From Acidobacteriota bacterium (lineage in GTDB: Bacteria; Acidobacteriota; Terriglobia; Acidoferrales; UBA7541): 5,422 nt of DNA. The notes beneath the pieces were generated by a model. It was not told where the DNA came from. It was given only the letters and a program-made list of their open reading frames with translations, and did not search any database. Shown piece by piece: positions 1 through 5,422 of this stretch. Numbering within the stretch: the first letter of the stretch is position 1; the number at the start of each line of letters is the position of its first letter. The translations under genes were made by a program, and so were the position numbers. The DNA lies in contig JAFAZL010000853.1 in NCBI GenBank assembly GCA_019239815.1, forward strand, positions 1 to 5,422. Direction: 5' to 3'.

Positions 1-617
1 GGCCGAAACAGCGTGCAAATGCCGACCAACAACGCGCTCGACGCCGCAAGATAGCGATAATTGTTCGCTCGCGCCCAGGCGCGCTTGAGAAACAGCCATC
101 CGTTGTTCCGCGGCCGCCCCACCAACAAACACAGCGGCAGGAGTGCCGCCGCCGTAAAAAAAATCGCAAACACTTCCGTCAGCGTCACTGCCGTGTAGTT
201 CGCCGTAAAAGGGCAGAGCGCTGCAAGCCAGATTCCCGCCGTGAAAACCCGCCGCGCCGGTGCCTGCTCGCTCACCATCAACGCCAAAACCGCGGCCAGC
301 GCCCCAATCAACACGCACGAAAACAAATCCACAACCGCTTGCGCAATCATCAATGACAAATGCGCCGCGTCTCCCGTTCTTCCCGTGATCGCGTAAACGA
401 TCGCCAGAAAAATCGGGTACCCAGGCATGCGCAAATCCACCGGCGTAATCTGTCCGCCCACGTCCATCGCGTACACGTGGTGCAGCAGCCAATTGCTCGC
501 CATTTGTTCGTATAAAACGGTGTCGCCCGAGCTTGCCGGGAACCGCAAAACGAAGAACAACCGGAGGCACAATCCAGCTACGAGCGCGACACCCGGGCTG
601 GAGAAAATTCGCTTCAT
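1..617 (-). CDS. ArnT/PMT-like (GT39-type) membrane glycosyltransferase, N-terminal part
   Basis: This partial gene runs off the left edge, so only 205 N-terminal residues are visible; family members are usually 450-600 residues. Read on the minus strand it starts MKRIFSSPGVALVAGLCLRL, a short positive N-terminus followed by a membrane helix (about 8-27). A first extracytoplasmic loop follows, with D32 in SSGDTVLYEQMASNW and then DLRMPGYPIFLAIVY (61-75). That pattern (acidic residue, Tyr, then R-x-PGYP) is typical of GT-C enzymes that use polyprenyl-phosphate sugars. Hydrophobic stretches lie at about 68-78, 88-115, 125-140 and 146-166, and the LTE motif (146-148) is also common in this family. 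A helix ending near CTLFR (201-205) closes the visible part. The likely role is transfer of a sugar from a lipid carrier to an envelope acceptor on the outer face of the inner membrane; the acceptor is unknown. The start codon has no clear Shine-Dalgarno sequence. The reading frame was chosen because it alone gives a hydrophobic, family-like protein. It is divergent from the large fusion gene. Confidence 0.82.
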   Translation of the reverse strand, partial: MKRIFSSPGVALVAGLCLRLFFVLRFPASSGDTVLYEQMASNWLLHHVYAMDVGGQITPVDLRMPGYPIFLAIVYAITGRTGDAAHLSLMIAQAVVDLFSCVLIGALAAVLALMVSEQAPARRVFTAGIWLAALCPFTANYTAVTLTEVFAIFFTAAALLPLCLLVGRPRNNGWLFLKRAWARANNYRYLAASSALLVGICTLFR

Positions 618-717
618 CAATGAGTCGCATCTTACAATAGAGCAGACGCAATCAGGCAGACGGACTCCACTGCCCGGCGCTCGGGTGCCCAGCCGTATCG
701 CAATTCGGAAAGGTTGA
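618..717. promoter_or_regulatory. Divergent intergenic region with possible promoters for both flanking genes
   Basis: This 100-bp gap must hold the 5' signals of the minus-strand glycosyltransferase and the plus-strand fusion gene. On the plus strand, TACAAT at 633-638 matches the sigma70 -10 consensus at five of six positions, but no good -35 hexamer lies at the right distance. On the minus strand, TAAGAT at 629-634 is a weaker -10 candidate that overlaps the first. If used, it would start transcription only a few bases before the ATG at 617. The assignments are inferred from short matches and are weak. Confidence 0.3.
707..713 (+). promoter_or_regulatory. Ribosome binding site of the GH18-NodB-GT2 gene
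   Basis: GGAAAGG lies four bases before the ATG at 718 and is a purine-rich Shine-Dalgarno-like sequence. It supports 718 as the start. The resulting N-terminus (charged, arginine-rich, then a hydrophobic helix) is also what a membrane anchor should look like. Confidence 0.55.
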
Positions 718-3700
718 ATGAAGGAACGCGGTCCAATTTTCTACGACGCAGAGCGCGTCCGTTGGCGACGCACGCGCCGCATCATGGAAGTTTCCGGCGT
801 GCTGCTGACGCTGCTTCTCGCGTATTTCTTCGTCAATATCGCTGCGAGCGTTGAGCTTCCGGCAGGCCTCGTTCCCGACACGCGCCCGATCTACAAAGCG
901 CTCAAGATCAAGACTGGACCGAAAGTCGTCCCCGGCCGCGAAGGCCGTCATCGCCGCGTCGAAAATATCGGCAACGTTCCGGCCAGCTACGATCCGTTGC
1001 GCGCCGCCTACTACGTGAGTTGGGACCCCAACAGCCTCGCGTCGCTCAAGCGTCACTACAAAGATCTCGACGTGCTGATTCCCGAGCAACTCCACGCCGT
1101 CACATCCGACGGCCAACTCACGATCGTCGACTACGAGCGCTATCAGACCGTGAAGGCCTCGCCCGAAGAAGCAATTTCACTCCTCAAAGACGACAAGCTC
1201 CATCGCTGGATGAAATCTGCCAACGTCGAGCTCCCGATCATGGGTCTGCTCAACAACTATGACGGCCAGGTCTGGCGCGTAAATGAAATGGTGCAGATGC
1301 TCGAGAACCAGGACGCGCGCCACGGCCTCGTCCGCGAGGTTGTCGAATATGCCGTCGAAGCGCACCAGTCCGGTATCGTCGTCGATTTCGAGTCGATTCC
1401 CGACGCATCTCAAGCTAATTTTCGCGAGTTTGTCTCCGAACTCAGTTCGGCTCTCCACGCGGTCGGACTGAAACTCATGGTCGAAGTTCCGGCCCGCGAC
1501 GACGCTTACGATTACCGATTCTTCGGCAAAGAATGCGACGCGATCGTCCTGCTGAATTTCGATCAGCACTGGGTTTCGTCGCCGCCGGGTCCGATCGCAG
1601 CGCAGGATTGGTTCGTCGAAAATCTTCATCAGATCATGCAGCAGGTTCCTGCGCAGAAAATCGTTGTCGGCGTCGCAAATTTTGCCTACGACTGGCCGCG
1701 CAAAGACGACAAGAAGTGGGCGTCGGCCACCGAATTCAGCGTACAAGAAGCACTGCTCCACGCTTTCGAGTCCGAAACCGACATCGATTTCGACAGCGAC
1801 TCGCTCAACCCGCGTTACTCCTACGTTGATGAGAACAATCACGAGCATCAGGTCTGGATGCTTGACGCCGTCACCGGCTACAACCAGCTTCGCGCCAGCG
1901 AACGCCTGGGTGTGCAAGGCACAATGTTGTTTCGCCTGGGCCACTCCGATACCTCAATCTGGCGCATTTGGGATGCGACGCGTCCCGACGACGCGATGCG
2001 CGCGCAGCTCGAAGACATCGCGCCGGGTCCCGACCTGATCCTAGAAGGCGACGGCGATGTCTGGCGCTTCGTCGATACACCAAAGCGCGGCAAGCGCAGC
2101 TTCACCTACGACGCCGCGACCGATCTTTTCACCGACGAAAACTATGAAGCGATTCCGCTTTCTTACGACATCGATCAGATCGGCGCCGCCAAGAAAAAAT
2201 TAGCCATCACTTTCGACGACGGTCCCGACCCGCGCTGGACGCCGCAGATCCTCAACATCCTCAAACAGAAAAAAGTGCCCGCCGCATTTTTCGTCATCGG
2301 TGTGCAGGCCAGCGAAAATCCCGAAATCCTCAAGCGCGAGTACAACGATGGCCACGAAATCGGCAACCACACCTATACGCACCCGAATTTCGACGAAATC
2401 ACAAAAACGCAAATTCGTTGGGAACTCAACCTCACGCAGCGCCTGATCGAAAGCACAATCGGCGTGAAATCGATTCTTTTCCGCCCACCTTACGGCATCG
2501 ATCACCAGCCGGAATATGCCGAGGAAGTCGCGCAGCTTCCGATCGCGCAAGACATGGGCTACCTCATCGTCGGCCAGAAAATCGACGCGCATGATTGGCA
2601 ACAGCTGCCGGGCGGCGGCCAGATTCCCGAGCAGGAAATCATCGACAACATCATGCGGCAGGCGGAAGACGGTAACATCATGCTCTTCCATGATGGCGGC
2701 GGCGAGCGCTACAACACCGTGAAGGCGTTGCCGAAAATCATCGACGCGCTCCGCATCCAGGGCTACGACTTCGTTTCCGTCTCCGATCTCATCGGCAAAA
2801 CGCGCGCCGAAGTCATGATGCCGCTGACGACGATGGAACGGCTTCAGGCTCACGCCGACGGCTTCATCTTCGGGATTTATCGCTGGCTTCGCGCCGGCAT
2901 CGCGACAATCTTCATCCTCGGCATCGTGTTGGTCAGCGGCCGCGCGCTGATCATCGGTATTCTCGCGCTGATCGAAAAGGTCCGGCCGGATCACCTTGTG
3001 ATGCCCGTTCCGCCGCCGGGCGTTACCGTTCTCGTGCCCGCGCACAACGAAGAGTCCGTCATCGCGCAAACGGTTACCTCTGTTCTCGCGTCCGATTACC
3101 CCGATTTGCACATCATCGTTGTTGACGACGGCTCGACCGATCGCACCGGCGAAATCCTCGACACGAATTTCGGCACTGAGCCGCGCGTGCGCATCATTCA
3201 TCAGGTGAATCGCGGCAAATCGGCGGCCCTCAGCCACGCCATGGCCGAAGCGCACACCGAAATTGTCGTCACCATCGACGCCGACACGGAAATCGAGCCC
3301 GATGCCATCAGCAAACTCGTGCGCCACTTCTCCGATCCGAAGCTCGGCGCCGTCGCCGGCAACGTGAAGGTCGGCAACCGGTCACGCTGGCTCACACGCT
3401 GGCAAGCGCTCGAATACATCACCAGCCAGAACATGGAAAAGCGCGCTTTCGATTTGCTAAATTGCATCACCGTCGTGCCCGGTGCGCTCGGCGCGTGGCG
3501 CAAAGAAGCCATCGCTGCCGCCGGAGGAATCACCGCCGACACCGTCGCCGAAGATGCCGACCTCACCATCGCGATTCGCCGTCTCGGCTGGCGCATCGGC
3601 TACGACGAAGAAGCCATCGCCTGGACCGAAGCGCCTGAAACCGCCGGCCAACTCATTCGCCAGCGTTTCCGCTGGACCTTTGGCACGCTGCAAGCCTTCT

Positions 3701-4140
3701 GGAAGCACAGCGACACGCTCTTCCGCCCGAAGTACAGCACGCTCGGATGGGTCGCGCTGCCAAACGTGTTCGTCTTCCAGCTTTTCCTGCCGCTGATATC
3801 GCCCGTGATCGACCTGATGTTCTTCGGCTCGCTGGTGCTGTGGGCGCTCGGCCAGAAAGTCGCTCACCTGCCTCAAATCTGGACCACAGCTGACGTTCAG
3901 CGCTCCGTGCTCTTCTTCCTAGGCTTCCTCATCATCGACGTCCTGACGTGCGCGATCGCGTTTCTTCTCGAACCGCACGAAGATTGGACACTCCTCATCC
4001 CGGTCCTTCTCCAGCGCTTCTACTATCGCCAGTTGATGTATGTCGTCTTGTTCCGTTCTGTGAAAGAAGCGATCAGTGGCCGCCCCGTCGGCTGGCGCGG
4101 CGTCGAGAAAGATCATCCCAAAGTTGTCCTAACGGCCTGA
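718..4140 (+). CDS. Trifunctional GH18-like hydrolase / NodB polysaccharide deacetylase / processive GT2 glycosyltransferase
   Basis: This complete 1140-residue membrane protein probably synthesises and modifies a GlcNAc-type polysaccharide. An arginine-rich N-terminus (14-21) precedes TM1 (about 24-44), which suggests N-in topology. Residues 90-430 are GH18-like, in the style of YaaH/SleL spore-lytic hydrolases: AAYYVSWDPNSLASLK (96-111), SGIVVDFE (218-225) with D223 and putative acid E225, and a strand-8 region GTMLFRLGHSD (401-411). Residues 495-695 are a NodB deacetylase with all five motifs: TFDDGPD (D500, D501), H551/H555 in HTYTHP, RPPYG (589-593), D623/D626-W627, and LFHD (656-659). 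TM2 spans about 723-750. Residues 767-1005 are GT2: VVDDGSTD (801-808), DAD (854-856), ED (945-946) and QRFRW (982-986). The QxxRW motif marks processive synthases such as PgaC/IcaA, NodC and cellulose synthase. C-terminal helices lie at about 1010-1044 and 1062-1084, with possibly more near 1090-1112. The topology places GT2 in the cytoplasm and the other two domains outside. No PgaD, outer-membrane porin or PilZ domain is visible. The product could instead be another beta-linked N-acetylated glycan. The domain calls are firm; the substrate is inferred. Confidence 0.93.
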   Translation: MKERGPIFYDAERVRWRRTRRIMEVSGVLLTLLLAYFFVNIAASVELPAGLVPDTRPIYKALKIKTGPKVVPGREGRHRRVENIGNVPASYDPLRAAYYVSWDPNSLASLKRHYKDLDVLIPEQLHAVTSDGQLTIVDYERYQTVKASPEEAISLLKDDKLHRWMKSANVELPIMGLLNNYDGQVWRVNEMVQMLENQDARHGLVREVVEYAVEAHQSGIVVDFESIPDASQANFREFVSELSSALHAVGLKLMVEVPARDDAYDYRFFGKECDAIVLLNFDQHWVSSPPGPIAAQDWFVENLHQIMQQVPAQKIVVGVANFAYDWPRKDDKKWASATEFSVQEALLHAFESETDIDFDSDSLNPRYSYVDENNHEHQVWMLDAVTGYNQLRASERLGVQGTMLFRLGHSDTSIWRIWDATRPDDAMRAQLEDIAPGPDLILEGDGDVWRFVDTPKRGKRSFTYDAATDLFTDENYEAIPLSYDIDQIGAAKKKLAITFDDGPDPRWTPQILNILKQKKVPAAFFVIGVQASENPEILKREYNDGHEIGNHTYTHPNFDEITKTQIRWELNLTQRLIESTIGVKSILFRPPYGIDHQPEYAEEVAQLPIAQDMGYLIVGQKIDAHDWQQLPGGGQIPEQEIIDNIMRQAEDGNIMLFHDGGGERYNTVKALPKIIDALRIQGYDFVSVSDLIGKTRAEVMMPLTTMERLQAHADGFIFGIYRWLRAGIATIFILGIVLVSGRALIIGILALIEKVRPDHLVMPVPPPGVTVLVPAHNEESVIAQTVTSVLASDYPDLHIIVVDDGSTDRTGEILDTNFGTEPRVRIIHQVNRGKSAALSHAMAEAHTEIVVTIDADTEIEPDAISKLVRHFSDPKLGAVAGNVKVGNRSRWLTRWQALEYITSQNMEKRAFDLLNCITVVPGALGAWRKEAIAAAGGITADTVAEDADLTIAIRRLGWRIGYDEEAIAWTEAPETAGQLIRQRFRWTFGTLQAFWKHSDTLFRPKYSTLGWVALPNVFVFQLFLPLISPVIDLMFFGSLVLWALGQKVAHLPQIWTTADVQRSVLFFLGFLIIDVLTCAIAFLLEPHEDWTLLIPVLLQRFYYRQLMYVVLFRSVKEAISGRPVGWRGVEKDHPKVVLTA

Positions 4141-4162
4141 GAATCGCTCGCTCAACCTAAGG

Positions 4163-4178
4163 CTCACGATTCCGTGAG
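4163..4178 (+). terminator. Possible hairpin after the fusion gene
   Basis: CTCACG (4163-4168) and CGTGAG (4173-4178) can pair as a perfect 6-bp stem around the loop ATTC, 22 bases after the stop codon. No T-tract follows, so it is not a classical intrinsic terminator. It could stabilise the mRNA 3' end or act with Rho. A termination role is only inferred from its position between two separate transcription units. Confidence 0.3.
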
Positions 4179-4228
4179 GCATCCGTCAGAGTCCTTTGTA
4201 AAGCTTCGTGCCGACGAAATTTCGGCGA

Positions 4229-4258
4229 TTTTCACCCACCCCAGACCTGTTGTACGAT
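4229..4258 (+). promoter_or_regulatory. Candidate sigma70-like promoter of the iorAB-like operon
   Basis: A TTTTCA -35-like hexamer (4229-4234) and a TACGAT -10-like hexamer (4253-4258) are separated by 18 bases. Each matches its consensus at four of six positions. Transcription would begin near 4265, just before the ribosome binding site, giving a very short leader. The 142-bp gap and the change of function from the upstream gene support a separate promoter here. The hexamers themselves are weak evidence. Confidence 0.3.
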
Positions 4259-4270
4259 AACGTCCTCGCC

Positions 4271-4277
4271 AAGGAGG
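4271..4277 (+). promoter_or_regulatory. Strong ribosome binding site of the IorA-like gene
   Basis: AAGGAGG is a full-strength Shine-Dalgarno sequence five bases before the ATG at 4283. It decides the start. An upstream in-frame GTG at 4208 would add 25 residues unlike the conserved N-terminus of the family and would place this ribosome binding site inside the coding region. Confidence 0.8.
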
Positions 4278-4282
4278 GCTCC

Positions 4283-4750
4283 ATGGCCATCACCTTCACG
4301 CTCAACGGAAAAGCCCAAACGGTCGACGTCAGCCCCGAGATGCCGCTGCTCTGGGTTCTGCGCGACACGCTCAGCATGACCGGCACAAAATTCGGCTGCG
4401 GCATGGCGCTCTGCGGCGCCTGTACGGTCCACATCAACGGCGAAGCGACGCGCTCTTGCATCACGCAGATCGGCAGCGTCGCCGGAAAGAAAGTCACGAC
4501 CATCGAAGGAATCTCCGCCGAAGGCCTGCATCCCGTCCAGCAAGCCTGGATCGCGGAAGATGTTCCGCAGTGCGGCTACTGCCAGTCGGGACAAATCATG
4601 TCGGCGGTCGCTCTGCTCACCAAAAAATCGAATCCTAGCGACGCCGATATCGACGACTTCATGAGCGGCAACATCTGCCGTTGCGGCACGTATCAGCGCA
4701 TTCGCAAAGCGATCCATCGCGCCGCCGACCTGCAAGCCGGCAAAGCCTAG
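4283..4750 (+). CDS. iorA: IorA-like [2Fe-2S] subunit of a molybdenum hydroxylase
   Basis: This complete 155-residue protein is the small iron-sulfur subunit of a xanthine oxidase-family enzyme, closest in style to isoquinoline 1-oxidoreductase alpha (IorA). It passes electrons from the molybdenum site to an external acceptor. The N-terminal half is a plant-type ferredoxin fold with cluster ligands C39, C44, C47 and C59 ([14 protein letters not shown], then SC). The C-terminal half is the helical second cluster domain with C97 and C100 (QCGYCQSGQ) and C132 and C134 ([12 protein letters not shown]). All eight ligands are present and the length is normal. It has no signal peptide of its own, so if the complex is periplasmic it must be exported together with the Tat-signalled large subunit encoded 81 bp downstream. 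Substrates of this family vary widely (N-heterocycles, aldehydes and others), so the symbol reflects family resemblance, not a proven reaction. Confidence 0.93.
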   Translation: MAITFTLNGKAQTVDVSPEMPLLWVLRDTLSMTGTKFGCGMALCGACTVHINGEATRSCITQIGSVAGKKVTTIEGISAEGLHPVQQAWIAEDVPQCGYCQSGQIMSAVALLTKKSNPSDADIDDFMSGNICRCGTYQRIRKAIHRAADLQAGKA

Positions 4751-4757
4751 GTAGCCT

Positions 4758-4782
4758 CGGCGTCCCGCCGGCGGTTTGTTTT
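4758..4782 (+). other. GC-rich hairpin with T-rich tail between iorA-like and iorB-like genes
   Basis: CGGCG (4758-4762) can pair with CGCCG (4766-4770) around a 3-base loop. A perfect 10-bp palindrome CCGCCGGCGG (4765-4774) overlaps it and is followed by TTTGTTTT (4775-4782). The structure resembles a weak or leaky terminator inside an operon, which could lower expression of the downstream gene. The stem is short, so this is only a candidate. Confidence 0.25.
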
Positions 4783-4818
4783 CGCAATTACGAGAACGCG
4801 TCTCTCCAATCCGGATTC

Positions 4819-4822
4819 GAGG
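4819..4822 (+). promoter_or_regulatory. Ribosome binding site of the IorB-like gene
   Basis: GAGG lies nine bases before the ATG at 4832, an acceptable Shine-Dalgarno spacing. It supports this start, which also yields a complete twin-arginine signal peptide. Confidence 0.5.
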
Positions 4823-4831
4823 TAAATCGTC

Positions 4832-5422
4832 ATGGCCACAGCATCTCTCGTCAATCGCCGCGACTTCCTGAAAACGGCCGCCTCGGCCGGAGGCGCACTC
4901 GTCATCGGCTTCCACCTCGGTGGTTCGCCTGCCGAAGCGAGCGACGGCGATCAGGAAAAGAAAACCGTCAATCCGTTCAATGCCTGGGTGCGCATCACGC
5001 CCGACAATCAGGTCACGCTCATCCTCGGAAAATCCGAAATGGGCCAGGGCATCATGACCGCGCTGCCGATGATCCTCGCCGAAGAGCTTTATCTCGAATG
5101 GGAAAAGGTCAAGGTCGAGCAAGCCCCGACCGATCCCGCGATCTACGAACACGGCACAGGCGGAAGCGGCAGTGTGGCCGGGTCGTGGCTTCCGCTGCGC
5201 CAAGCCGGCGCGGCCGCGCGAGAGATGCTGATTACCGCCGCCGCGCAACATTGGAATGTAAACCGCAACACGTGCAAGCCGAAGGACGGCGGCATTCTCC
5301 ACGGCGCGCGCAATCAATATCTGACTTACGGCGAACTCGTCTCGGTCGCTGCCACGCTCCCGGTTCCGAATCTCAACACCGTTCCGCTGAAAAATTCCAA
5401 CGACTTCACCATCGTCGGCCGT
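4832..5422 (+). CDS. iorB: IorB-like molybdopterin-binding subunit with Tat signal, N-terminal part
   Basis: This gene runs off the right edge; 197 residues are visible out of roughly 700-780 usual for the family. It encodes the large catalytic subunit of a xanthine oxidase-family molybdenum hydroxylase (IorB type, COG1529), which binds the molybdopterin cofactor and the substrate. The N-terminus has a twin-arginine signal, NRRDFLKTAASAGGALVIGF (8-27), with likely cleavage after the AEA at 34-36, so the folded complex is probably exported to the periplasm. The mature start resembles the family: NPFNAWVRITPDNQVTLILG (47-66), then KSEMGQGIMTALPMILAEEL (67-86), and a Gly/Ser-rich segment GTGGSGSVAGSWLPLRQAG (108-126). 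The molybdenum-site residues lie further downstream, outside the window. It probably forms an operon with the iron-sulfur subunit upstream. No FAD-binding subunit lies between them, as in IorAB-type two-subunit enzymes. The substrate cannot be told from this part. Confidence 0.92.
   Translation, partial: MATASLVNRRDFLKTAASAGGALVIGFHLGGSPAEASDGDQEKKTVNPFNAWVRITPDNQVTLILGKSEMGQGIMTALPMILAEELYLEWEKVKVEQAPTDPAIYEHGTGGSGSVAGSWLPLRQAGAAAREMLITAAAQHWNVNRNTCKPKDGGILHGARNQYLTYGELVSVAATLPVPNLNTVPLKNSNDFTIVGR

Noticed and set aside
427..717. A 96-residue plus-strand open frame ending just before the fusion gene
   Set aside because: Most of it lies antisense to the hydrophobic GT39-type reading frame, its composition is low-complexity and basic, and it matches no family. 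The ribosome binding site before 718 serves the fusion gene.
1177..1944. A 255-residue minus-strand open frame
   Set aside because: Antisense to the GH18-like domain, with shadow-type composition and no family features.
2200..3327. A 375-residue minus-strand open frame
   Set aside because: It lies fully antisense to the NodB and GT2 domains, whose motifs are all intact. Long antisense frames are expected in GC-rich genes, and its Asp/Val/Arg-rich composition is typical of such shadows.
718..4140. Idea that the large gene is an assembly join of separate genes
   Set aside because: The frame is continuous with uniform composition, the linkers are plausible, and the membrane topology fits a true fusion.
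4208..4282. A GTG-initiated N-terminal extension of the IorA-like protein
   Set aside because: The strong AAGGAGG site and the family-typical start at 4283 favour the shorter protein; the extension has no ribosome binding site or conservation signal that I can see.
4232..5317. A 361-residue minus-strand open frame
   Set aside because: It spans two well-supported plus-strand genes and the gap between them, and has no recognisable motif; a GC-rich shadow.

Overview
The window is GC-rich bacterial DNA with dense coding and short intergenic gaps. It holds two partial genes, one at each edge, and two complete genes. No RNA gene, mobile element, CRISPR array or long repeat was found. The gene mix fits a soil Gram-negative such as an Acidobacteriota member: a membrane GT-C glycosyltransferase, a very large polysaccharide enzyme fusion, and a Tat-exported two-subunit molybdenum hydroxylase. 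That assignment is an inference from gene content and composition, because no marker gene is present.

Layout. Bases 1-617 (minus strand) encode the N-terminal 205 residues of an ArnT/PMT-like (GT39-type) membrane glycosyltransferase that runs off the left edge. A 100-bp divergent gap (618-717) separates it from the central gene. Bases 718-4140 (plus) encode a 1140-residue protein. In order it has an N-terminal membrane anchor, a GH18-like glycoside hydrolase domain, a small linker domain, a NodB-type polysaccharide deacetylase, a membrane helix, a processive GT2 glycosyltransferase and C-terminal membrane helices. After a 142-bp gap, bases 4283-4750 (plus) encode an IorA-like [2Fe-2S] subunit. 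After a further 81 bp, 4832 to the right edge encodes the first 197 residues of an IorB-like molybdopterin-binding subunit with a twin-arginine signal peptide.

How they work together. The central protein looks like a one-polypeptide machine for making and modifying a GlcNAc-type polysaccharide. The GT2 domain would polymerise on the cytoplasmic side and push the chain out, while the deacetylase and GH18-like domains would act on it outside the membrane. This resembles the functions split among the PgaB/PgaC or IcaA/IcaB proteins. The neighbouring GT39-type gene is also a cell-envelope glycosyltransferase, but it is divergently transcribed and no direct link can be shown. The iorA/iorB pair forms a separate transcription unit for a periplasmic molybdenum hydroxylase of unknown substrate.

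The most interesting item is the triple-enzyme fusion. Its deacetylase and transferase motifs are all intact, while its GH18 active site departs from the family consensus at several positions. Similar GH18-NodB-GT2 fusions are, to my knowledge, already present in sequence databases, so the architecture itself is unlikely to be new.
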